Positions 16,966 to 23,707 of a stretch of DNA of 64,000 bases are shown here, piece after piece. Under the pieces are notes generated by a model, which did no database searches, had not been told where the DNA came from, and saw only the letters and a list, made by a program, of their open reading frames with translations. Within the stretch, counting starts at the first letter, position 1. Each line of letters starts with the position of its first letter. A program made the translations under genes and the position numbers. The DNA comes from Thermoanaerobaculia bacterium. Its GTDB lineage: Bacteria; Acidobacteriota; Thermoanaerobaculia; Multivoradales; Multivoraceae. Location: assembly GCA_022822365.1 (NCBI GenBank), contig JAJEBV010000048.1, positions 21,097 to 85,096 of the forward strand. Direction: 5' to 3'.

Positions 16966-18483
16966 ATGAAGTCCAATGCGATTGCCCCGCTCTCGCTAGC
17001 TACCGCTGCCTTTCTGTACCTCGGCTGCTCCCTGGCGCCGCCGCCGGAACTGCCTGATCCGGCAGCGGAAATGCCGGAGGACTTCGAGCAGAGCCCGGCC
17101 GCCGGCACCCATGAGCCGCTCGAATGGTGGAAGGCGTTCGCCGACCCCGCGCTCGACCGGATCGTCGACTCCGTGCTCGACTCGAACCTGGACATGGCCG
17201 CCGCGGTCGCCCGCGTGGAGCAGGCCCGGGAACGGGCCCGAATCGCCAGGGCCGCGATCCGGCCGGTCGTCCAGGGAGGCGCGGGGATCAACGACCTGAC
17301 GAACCCCACGAACACGGGCTTCGGGGCCCAGATTCAGGAACTGGGCCTGGAACGGCTGGCTCCCGGCTTCAACCTGCCGGAGCGCCTCGCGATCACGACC
17401 TGGTCCCTGAGCGCGGACTTCTCCTACGAGATGGACTTCTGGGGGCGCGCCAGAAGTTCGGCGCTCGCCGCCGGCGCCGAGTATCTCGCCTCGGAGTCCG
17501 ACTACCGGACCGCGAGGATCGGAATCCTCGCAGAGACGATCGGCGCCTACTTCGAGATCGTCGACTTTCGCCGGCGAATCGCGATCAGCCGAAAGATGGT
17601 CGATGTCCTCCAGGAGCGCGAAGACGTCGCTTCCACCCGCTACGACCGAGGCCTCGCCGACTCCTCGGTCCTCTACCGCATCCGCCAGGAACTGCGGAAC
17701 ACCCAGGCCATCCAGCCTCAGCTCGAGAACGGGCTGGCGAACGCGGAGGGGCGTCTCGCCGTCCTCCTGGGCGGCTACCGCGACGATCTGGCGGAACTGC
17801 TGCCCGAATCGCCGGCGGCCGAGGCCGCGGCCGATCCCGTTCCGGCCGGGATTCCGGCCGACCTGCTCATGCAGCGGCCGGACGTCAGGGCTGCCAGACA
17901 CCGGCTCGAAGCGGCCCGTTTCCTGGTCGACGCGCGGCGCGCCGAGCTTCTTCCGACGCTCTCGTTCTCCGGCTCCATCGGGCTTCAGAGCTCCAAGGTC
18001 GACAGCCTGTTCAAGGTGGACCAGTGGTTCACCAACCTGGCGTCCAACCTGCTCTCGCCGGTCTTCCAGGGCGGGCGGCTGCGCAGCAACGTCGCCCTGG
18101 CCGAGGCCCGGTTCGGCGAGTTCGCGGCGACCTACGGCCGGACCGTTGTGACCGCCGTCAACGAGGTCGAAACGGCCCTCGCCGTGCACGGAAACGAGGG
18201 CCGGCGCCATGCCCTGCTCGCCTCCCGCCTGGAAGAGGCCCGGGCGACGGAGACGCTCCGCTCCCAGAGATACGAGGCGGGAATCGGGGGCTACGCCGAC
18301 TTCCTCGACGCGCTGCTCACCCGCCTGAACGTCGAGTCCGCCCTGGCCGGCGCCGAACGCGATCTCGCGCTCTCCCGGCTGACCGTCCACCGCGCCCTGG
18401 GCGGCGCCTGGACCCCCGCGGACTCGGTGGGCGAAGCGACGGCGGCCCAGGCGCCACCACCACCGGCACCACCAACGGAGTAG
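16966..18483 (+). CDS. Outer-membrane efflux lipoprotein, NodT/OprM-type TolC-family factor
   Basis: A 505-residue outer-membrane channel subunit for tripartite export. The N terminus is a lipoprotein signal with lipobox LYLGCSL, followed by PPPELPDPAAEMPEDF, typical of NodT-type factors. Two repeats of the coiled hairpin fold are visible: LDSNLDMAAAVARVEQARE and, in the second half, LLMQRPDVRAARHRLEAAR. The ATG at 16966 places the lipobox correctly; the upstream extension to 16798 has no signal-like features. The next gene, an RND adaptor, starts 9 bp later. A TATCGT box 41 nt upstream could be its promoter. Confidence 0.9.
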   Translation: MKSNAIAPLSLATAAFLYLGCSLAPPPELPDPAAEMPEDFEQSPAAGTHEPLEWWKAFADPALDRIVDSVLDSNLDMAAAVARVEQARERARIARAAIRPVVQGGAGINDLTNPTNTGFGAQIQELGLERLAPGFNLPERLAITTWSLSADFSYEMDFWGRARSSALAAGAEYLASESDYRTARIGILAETIGAYFEIVDFRRRIAISRKMVDVLQEREDVASTRYDRGLADSSVLYRIRQELRNTQAIQPQLENGLANAEGRLAVLLGGYRDDLAELLPESPAAEAAADPVPAGIPADLLMQRPDVRAARHRLEAARFLVDARRAELLPTLSFSGSIGLQSSKVDSLFKVDQWFTNLASNLLSPVFQGGRLRSNVALAEARFGEFAATYGRTVVTAVNEVETALAVHGNEGRRHALLASRLEEARATETLRSQRYEAGIGGYADFLDALLTRLNVESALAGAERDLALSRLTVHRALGGAWTPADSVGEATAAQAPPPPAPPTE

Positions 18484-18492
18484 GACGGGCAG

Positions 18493-19722
18493 ATGAGTCG
18501 TACAACCGGCTGGCTCGTTGCCGGCGCCATAGTGATCGGGGCCTCAGGTCTTGCCGTGTTTCTGGTCTCCCAGCGGCCCGAACCGGAACGCAGACCCCCG
18601 CCGTCCCAGATTCCCTTCGCAATCACCGCCCCCGCACAGGCCGGAGAGGGTGCGATCCCCGTGTTCGGGGCAGGAACGGTGCGGCCCCGGGCGGAGGTCG
18701 ACGTCGCTGCCGAGGTGAGCGGCAAGGTGGTCTGGGTCGACCAGGCATTCGAGAGCGGCGGGCGGGTGCGCGAGGGGCAGGTGCTCTTCCGCATCGACGA
18801 CGTCGACTACCGGAGCGCCGTGGAGAAGGCGCGGGCCAATGTCGCGCTCCAGCGGGTCGAAGTCCTCAAGGCCAGGGAAGAAGCGCAGGTCGCGCGCAAA
18901 CAGTACGAGCAGTTCAAGGAGCGGCAGGCGGAAAGCGGAGCGGCCTCCGCAGCGAGTCCGCTCGCGCTCTGGCAGCCTCAACTCGAGGCCGCCGAAGCCG
19001 CCCTGGCCAGGGACGCCGCCACCCTCGCCGAAACCGAGCTGAATCTCGCGCGAACGGCGGTCAAGGCGCCCTTCTCCGGCGTCGTGCGGACCGAGTCCGT
19101 CGACGTGGGGCAGTTCGTGGCTGCGGGCCGGGGAGTCGCCCGGCTCTATGCGTCCGACGCCGTCGAAGTCGTCGTGCCGCTTCCCGACCGCGACGCGGCG
19201 CTCATCCCCGGCCTGTGGGACCTGCGGGCCGGCGACAGGAATCGGGAGGTGGCGGTTCACGTGTCGGCGGACTACGGCGGCCGACGCTACGTCTGGGACG
19301 GCTACGTCGACCGGGTCGAAGGAGTGCTGGACGAACAGACCCGCACCCTCGACGTGATCGTGCGGGTTCCGGAGCCCTACGGCAGCGGCGTGCCGGAAGC
19401 CGGCGGCAGCGAAGATGGGGACGCGGCCCCGGAGGCCGGCGGACCGCCGCTGCTTGTCGGCAAGTTCGTCGACGTCGAACTCGATGGAGTCGCGCCGGAA
19501 GCCTGGTTCCGGATCAGGCGGCCGGCGCTCAGACCCGGCAACGAAGTCTGGGTAGTGCGCGACGACAAGGTGACGATCGTGCCGGTCACGGTCCTGCAGC
19601 GGGCCGAGGACGACGTGTACCTCACCGGCGCCCTTCAGCCGGGCGATGCCGCCATCGTGGGCGGGCTTCAAATCGCCACCGAAGGCATGGCGGTGCGCGG
19701 CACCGGTGCCGGAACTCCATAA
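18493..19722 (+). CDS. RND efflux periplasmic adaptor (membrane fusion protein), copy 1
   Basis: A 409-residue HlyD/AcrA-type adaptor. One N-terminal membrane anchor (about residues 7-28) precedes a barrel-sandwich/lipoyl half with VDVAAEVSGKVVWVDQAF. A helical hairpin spans about 105-175, then comes the second lipoyl half TAVKAPFSGVVRTESVDVGQ. The C-terminal domain ends in VGGLQIATEGMAV. It forms an operon with the outer-membrane factor and a second adaptor 16 bp downstream. No pump gene is in this operon. Confidence 0.9.
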   Translation: MSRTTGWLVAGAIVIGASGLAVFLVSQRPEPERRPPPSQIPFAITAPAQAGEGAIPVFGAGTVRPRAEVDVAAEVSGKVVWVDQAFESGGRVREGQVLFRIDDVDYRSAVEKARANVALQRVEVLKAREEAQVARKQYEQFKERQAESGAASAASPLALWQPQLEAAEAALARDAATLAETELNLARTAVKAPFSGVVRTESVDVGQFVAAGRGVARLYASDAVEVVVPLPDRDAALIPGLWDLRAGDRNREVAVHVSADYGGRRYVWDGYVDRVEGVLDEQTRTLDVIVRVPEPYGSGVPEAGGSEDGDAAPEAGGPPLLVGKFVDVELDGVAPEAWFRIRRPALRPGNEVWVVRDDKVTIVPVTVLQRAEDDVYLTGALQPGDAAIVGGLQIATEGMAVRGTGAGTP

Positions 19723-19738
19723 GCCAGGCCTCCTGCGG

Positions 19739-20947
19739 ATGAGTCAACGAACCGGCTGGGCCATCGGCGGCCTGATCCTGATCGGATCCCTCGCCGTCGC
19801 CGCCTCGATGGTCCTGCTGAGGCCCGAGCCGGCCTCCAGGCCTCCCCCTTCCCTGGTCCCCTTCGCGCTGACTGCGCCGGTGGAAGCAGGCGAAGGCGCC
19901 ATCCCGGTCCATGCCGCCGGCACGGTTCAACCGCTGGCGGAAGTCGACGTGGCCGCGGAGGTCAGCGGCAAGGTCGTGTGGGTCGCCCCGGCCTTCCAGA
20001 GCAGCGGACGTGTCCGGAAGGGACAACCGCTGTTTCGCATCGAAGACACGGACTATCTGGGCAGGGTGCAACAGGCGCGGGCCAACGTCGCCCTGCAGCG
20101 GGTCGAGCTGTTGAAGGTGGAGGAGGAGGCGGCCGTGGCGCGCTCCCAGTACGAACGGTTCCGGGAGCGCCAGGGCGGCGAGGCGGACTCCGACGCTCCG
20201 AGCCCCCTGGCTCTGTGGGAGCCTCAGCTTCAGGCTGCCCGCAGGGCCCTGGAGCGGGACGGCGCCGTCCTCAGGGAAGCGGCGCTAAACCTGGCGCGCA
20301 CCGAGATCCGCGCCCCCTTCGACGGCATCGTGCGCTCCGAGTCGGTCGATGTCGGACAGTACGTGGCTGCCGGCCAGAGCGTGGGGCGGCTCTACGCCTC
20401 GGGCTCGGTCGAAGTGGTGGTCCCTCTCTCGGATGACGCCGCCGCCCTGTTACCCGGCCTCTGGGATCTCCGGGCCGGCGAAGCGGACACGCGGATCGCG
20501 GCGCGCGTCATCGCCGAGTACGGCGACGGGAGCTACGCCTGGGACGGCTACCTGGATCGCGGCGCCGTCACGCTGGACGAACAGACCCGGACGATCGACG
20601 TGATCGTTCGTGTTCCAAGTCCGTTTACGAGCGGCGCGCCGGTGGACGCCGGTCTCGACGCCGCCACGGCTCCACCTCTGCTGGTCGGCAAGTTCGTCGA
20701 CGTGGAACTTCAGGGTCTCGCCCCGGAGCAGTACTTCAGGGTGCCGGACTCGGCGCTCAGAACCGGTGACGAGGTCTGGGCGGTACGGGACGGCAAGGTG
20801 ACGATCGTGCCGGTGCGGGTACTGCAGCGATCCGACGATGTCGTGTACGTCACCGGAGCGCTCGAAGTGAACCAACCGGTCGTCACCGGCGGCGTCCGGC
20901 TCGCCACCGAGGGCATGGCGGTGCAGACGGCTGGTGGAGGTTCTTGA
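19739..20947 (+). CDS. RND efflux periplasmic adaptor, copy 2 (tandem duplicate)
   Basis: A 402-residue adaptor with the same layout as the preceding gene: N-terminal anchor, EVDVAAEVSGKVVWVAPAF, helical hairpin, RAPFDGIVRSESVDVGQYVA, and the end GVRLATEGMAV. Residue-by-residue similarity along the whole length shows a tandem duplication followed by divergence. The ATG at 19739 is chosen because it aligns with copy 1 and starts the anchor segment. Two adaptors here and two pumps at 5757 and 28817 suggest one adaptor per pump, sharing one outer-membrane factor. Confidence 0.9.
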   Translation: MSQRTGWAIGGLILIGSLAVAASMVLLRPEPASRPPPSLVPFALTAPVEAGEGAIPVHAAGTVQPLAEVDVAAEVSGKVVWVAPAFQSSGRVRKGQPLFRIEDTDYLGRVQQARANVALQRVELLKVEEEAAVARSQYERFRERQGGEADSDAPSPLALWEPQLQAARRALERDGAVLREAALNLARTEIRAPFDGIVRSESVDVGQYVAAGQSVGRLYASGSVEVVVPLSDDAAALLPGLWDLRAGEADTRIAARVIAEYGDGSYAWDGYLDRGAVTLDEQTRTIDVIVRVPSPFTSGAPVDAGLDAATAPPLLVGKFVDVELQGLAPEQYFRVPDSALRTGDEVWAVRDGKVTIVPVRVLQRSDDVVYVTGALEVNQPVVTGGVRLATEGMAVQTAGGGS

Positions 20948-20982
20948 GACCTGGCGGGTGAGTCCCGCTTCCGGATCGGCGA

Positions 20983-20988
20983 TAGTCT
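20983..20988 (+). promoter_or_regulatory. Putative -10 box (TAGTCT) before the acyl carrier protein gene
   Basis: TAGTCT ends 7 nt before the ATG at 20996, without a Shine-Dalgarno between. It suggests that the acyl carrier protein gene has its own leaderless promoter separate from the efflux operon. Confidence 0.45.
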
Positions 20989-20995
20989 TTCGCCC

Positions 20996-21250
20996 ATGGA
21001 CGTAGAAGGCGCCTCCGAGATCCTCTCCCGGTTGCGGGACGTGCTGCGCGACAGCGCGGTCGAGGAGCACGACTGGGACGCGGTGGTCGGGGAGACGCCG
21101 ATCGAGTCGCTCGGCTTCGATTCCCTGACCATCCTCGACGTGCTCTACGACGTGGAGGAGGAGTTCGGGATCGCGCTCGATCCGAAGCAGGTCGTGAAGA
21201 CCCGCACGGTCGGCGAGATCATCGCGCTGCTGGAGCAGAACGGAGCCTGA
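20996..21250 (+). CDS. Acyl carrier protein
   Basis: An 84-residue acidic four-helix carrier. The phosphopantetheine attachment serine is S43 in LGFDSLTILDVLY, a slight variant of the usual DSL motif. The flanking VEEEFGIALDP loop and the final VGEIIALLEQ helix are typical. It is probably a dedicated carrier rather than the housekeeping AcpP, since it sits beside an acyltransferase (17 bp downstream) and not in a fab operon. A ketosynthase and ketoreductase lie at 33624-35613. Confidence 0.9.
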   Translation: MDVEGASEILSRLRDVLRDSAVEEHDWDAVVGETPIESLGFDSLTILDVLYDVEEEFGIALDPKQVVKTRTVGEIIALLEQNGA

Positions 21251-21267
21251 GTCTGGGGCCAGGCCCG

Positions 21268-22125
21268 GTGCTCCACTTCCTCGAATACTGGGCGGCCCGG
21301 CTGGCGCTGCTTGGCGTCGACCTGCTTCCGCCCGCGGCCGCCTCCCGCTGGGCGGCGGCGCTGGGCTCGCTGTGGTGGACGGCCGACCGGCCGCGGTGTC
21401 GCGTCGCGATCTCGAACATTCTCCGCGCGGGCGTCGCCGGCGACAGGCGGCAGGCGCGCGCCATCGGCCGCGGCGCCGCCCGCCACATGGGCATGGTTCT
21501 GGTCGAGTCGATGAAGTCGGAGTTGGTGCTCGACGACCCGGAGCGGCTGCGGGTCGACATCCCGGACGACGTGGCGGCGGTACTGGAGGATCCGGACCGC
21601 GGCCTGATCGTCGTCTCCGGCCACCTCGGCAACTGGGAGATCGCGGGCCAGTGGCTGTCGCGCTACAAGCCGGTCGCCGGCATCTCCCGGCCGATGAACA
21701 ACCCGCGAGTCCAGGAACTCGCGCTCAGCCGGCGGCAGCGGCGTCGGTTCCGGATGATCCCGAAGTACGACCCGGACCCGGGGCGTTTCCTCAAGCTCCT
21801 GGGCGACGGCGAGATCCTGGCTCTGCTGATCGATCAGCACGCCCGCCGGGGGATCGACGCGCCGTTCTTCGGCCACCCGGCGAAGACGCACACGACGGCC
21901 GCGATGCTGCACCTGGTCGCGCGGACGCCACTCACTCTCCTGGTCTGCCGCCGGACGGCGCCGATGACGTTCGAGCTGAGCCTGTCGCCGCTGATCGAGC
22001 AGCCCCGTAGCGGCGACCGGGACGCCGACGTCCAGGCGATCGTCCGAACCCTGAACGCCCACCTCGAGGCGGCGATCCGCCGCGCCCCGGACCAGTACCT
22101 CTGGGGCCACCGCCGCTGGCGCTAG
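21268..22125 (+). CDS. LpxL/HtrB-like lysophospholipid acyltransferase
   Basis: A 285-residue membrane-associated acyltransferase of the lipid A lauroyl/myristoyl transferase superfamily. The catalytic HX4E is H119-E124 in SGHLGNWEIAG. A second block, LALLIDQHARRGIDAPFFG, matches the family's glycine-rich substrate region, and the end YLWGHRRWR is the characteristic terminal motif. The start is GTG. Pairing with a dedicated acyl carrier protein suggests it moves an ACP-bound acyl group onto a lipid A-like or specialised lipid acceptor. It could also act in an aryl-polyene-like or ornithine-lipid-like pathway; the acceptor is unknown. Confidence 0.85.
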   Translation: MLHFLEYWAARLALLGVDLLPPAAASRWAAALGSLWWTADRPRCRVAISNILRAGVAGDRRQARAIGRGAARHMGMVLVESMKSELVLDDPERLRVDIPDDVAAVLEDPDRGLIVVSGHLGNWEIAGQWLSRYKPVAGISRPMNNPRVQELALSRRQRRRFRMIPKYDPDPGRFLKLLGDGEILALLIDQHARRGIDAPFFGHPAKTHTTAAMLHLVARTPLTLLVCRRTAPMTFELSLSPLIEQPRSGDRDADVQAIVRTLNAHLEAAIRRAPDQYLWGHRRWR

Positions 22126-22139
22126 GAATCAGCTCTACG

Positions 22140-22514
22140 TCAGCGCTCGTTCGTCTCGTTCCAGAGCCAGCGCGCTTCGTTGTCTAGCGTCCGCGCGAAG
22201 CGCCCACCCTCGGCTTGCAGGCGGTGCCATTCGGCCCGCGTGTAGACGATCAGGTCCGTCGGGACCGGCAGTGTGTTCGTTGGCCAGTCGATCGCTCGTT
22301 CCATGCGCGGGCGGGTGTCGGCGCCGACGATCAGGATCAGGTCGAGGTCGCTCCCGAAGCCCGCATCGCCGCGAGCGTGGGAGCCGAAGTAGCCGAGGGC
22401 GATCAGATCCTCCCGACGCTCCGCGGCCGCGGCGCCCCAGGCGCGCAGCGCGCTCAGGACCGTGTCAGCGCTCGGCCAGCGCTTGACGGACGAAGTCGTG
22501 GATGTGACCGGCAT
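22140..22514 (-). CDS. MNT-type nucleotidyltransferase (partner of HEPN)
   Basis: A 124-residue minimal nucleotidyltransferase. The signature GSHARGDAGFGSDLDLILI (GS-x-DxD) is at about residues 44-62 and supplies the metal-binding Asp pair. In HEPN/MNT modules the MNT protein is usually the antitoxin and inactivates HEPN by nucleotidylation. The chosen ATG overlaps the HEPN gene by 50 bp; a later start is possible. The two genes form a self-contained, probably mobile unit between unrelated chromosomal genes. Confidence 0.82.
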   Translation of the reverse strand: MPVTSTTSSVKRWPSADTVLSALRAWGAAAAERREDLIALGYFGSHARGDAGFGSDLDLILIVGADTRPRMERAIDWPTNTLPVPTDLIVYTRAEWHRLQAEGGRFARTLDNEARWLWNETNER

Positions 22515-22854
22515 GGCGAAGTCCCAGTTCGCTGTGAATCGGGCCGTAGTGCTCGAAGGGAGCGCCCTCCTCGTGGCCGTTCGGATAGCGAGGCGGAATG
22601 TAGAAGCCGTCCAGCACGATACCCGCTTCGACCAACTCGTCTGACGGCGGGGTCGGCAAGTCGGCCAAGAGGCGGACGATCGAGTGCCCCCACGCTTCCT
22701 GGTTGTGCGCGAGGTGCAGCGCCTTTACCGCCTTCTCGGCCGACTGGTGCGCGGCGAAGCAGGCCCAGTCGTGGCGTCCTTCGTCACGAGCGGCGGTGGC
22801 GTGCTCGAGGTCGTGCCGCGCCTGCTTCCACCAGTCCCGCCAACGTTGGCCCAT
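22465..22854 (-). CDS. HEPN-domain protein (putative toxin of HEPN/MNT pair)
   Basis: A 129-residue all-alpha HEPN protein. The N-terminal WWKQARHDLEHATAA and CFAAHQSAEKAVKALHLAHN are the classic family blocks. HEPN members with an RX4-6H motif are RNases; here candidate Arg-His spacings exist but I cannot identify the catalytic pair with certainty. GAGGAG lies just upstream of the ATG. Toxin-antitoxin function is inferred from the adjacent MNT gene. It might equally be an accessory nucleotide-transfer pair without toxicity. Confidence 0.8.
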   Translation of the reverse strand: MGQRWRDWWKQARHDLEHATAARDEGRHDWACFAAHQSAEKAVKALHLAHNQEAWGHSIVRLLADLPTPPSDELVEAGIVLDGFYIPPRYPNGHEEGAPFEHYGPIHSELGLRHAGHIHDFVRQALAER

Positions 22855-23209
22855 CGCTCCTCGGTTCCCTTGGTCGTTTCGACTGCCGGCACCGGGGAAA
22901 CGCTAGCACGCCGACGGTGGGAGACCGCGCGTTCCGTCAGCACTTCCGCTGGCTGGCCGGCACGATACGGACCAGTCCTGGGTCGTATGGACCGGCCCGA
23001 CGTCGCTGATTCCTCGCTTCCCCGGTTCCGGCTCTGGCTTGGTTCATTGTGCACGCCCGAACCACGTGAGCACGACGAGAGCCGTCGAGCCGAAACGCTG
23101 CTGGGACCGGGATCGTGAGCCTCGGAAGTTGGCCGTGGAGCGCTTCCGGAATCGCCGTCGGCAGTGGCGACGCGTCCGGATGAAGCCCGAGGAGATCTGT
23201 CGCCACGAT
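22855..23209. other. 355-bp gap with no gene recognised
   Basis: The region lies upstream of the HEPN gene and downstream of the RidA gene. It must hold the HEPN/MNT promoter: a TAGCGT box near 22903-22908 (minus strand) lies about 50 nt upstream of the HEPN start. I see no coding frame with family features, no long hairpin and no repeat. Confidence 0.4.
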
Positions 23210-23671
23210 TCACGAAGGTCGGCGCTGGGCGATGCACTCGATCTCCACCGAAGCGCCCAGCGCCAGGGTGGGCGACTCGATCGTCGCCCGCGCCGGGGGG
23301 CTGTCCCCCAACACGGCGATCCAGGCCGCGTTCATCTGCTGGAAGTTGGCCATGTCGGTCAGGTAGACGGTGCACTTCGCAAGGTGGGCGAGGTCCGAGC
23401 CGGCCGCTTCGAGGATCGTCTCGATGTTCCGGAGCGCCTGGGTGGTCTCCGCGCCGACGCCGCCTGGCGCGAGGTCGAAGCTCTGGCCGACCGTGCCGAG
23501 CGTCCCGGCCACGAAGATCAGGTCGCCTACGCGGGTCGCGTGCGAGAACGCTTCGAGTCGGGGCAGTTCGTCCGTGTTGATGCGAGGCGGCTGTGCGGCC
23601 AGGGGCGAGCAGAGCAGACCCAGTGCGGCGAAGGCGAGCCAGATTGGCTGTGGGGATCTTGGGCAGTTCAT
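23210..23671 (-). CDS. Exported RidA/YjgF/UK114 family protein
   Basis: A 153-residue protein with a signal peptide (about 1-26, ending SPLAAQ) followed by a RidA fold. Typical blocks are SHATRVGDLIFVAGTLG, QTTQ-like ETTQALRNIETILEAAG, KCTVYLTDMANFQQMN and ARATIESPTLALGASVEIECIA. Classical RidA is a cytosolic enamine/imine deaminase with a conserved Arg near the C-terminal third; here AR in the PPARATIE stretch fits. Export is unusual for the functional RidA clade and may mark a different role. It diverges from the TonB receptor with only 36 bp between starts. Confidence 0.86.
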   Translation of the reverse strand: MNCPRSPQPIWLAFAALGLLCSPLAAQPPRINTDELPRLEAFSHATRVGDLIFVAGTLGTVGQSFDLAPGGVGAETTQALRNIETILEAAGSDLAHLAKCTVYLTDMANFQQMNAAWIAVLGDSPPARATIESPTLALGASVEIECIAQRRPS

Positions 23672-23678
23672 GCAGACG

Positions 23679-23684
23679 ATTGTA
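23679..23684 (-). promoter_or_regulatory. Putative -10 box (TACAAT) of the RidA gene
   Basis: On the minus strand TACAAT ends 7 nt before the ATG at 23671, with no Shine-Dalgarno. It lies back to back with the TAGAGT box of the divergent receptor gene, so the two promoters would interleave. Confidence 0.5.
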
Positions 23685-23695
23685 GGTCGGAGCAG

Positions 23696-23701
23696 TAGAG
23701 T
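23696..23701 (+). promoter_or_regulatory. Putative -10 box (TAGAGT) of the TonB receptor gene
   Basis: TAGAGT ends 6 nt before the ATG at 23708. The whole divergent intergenic region is 36 bp, so a conventional leader is impossible for this start. Confidence 0.45.
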
Positions 23702-23707
23702 GGGCGC

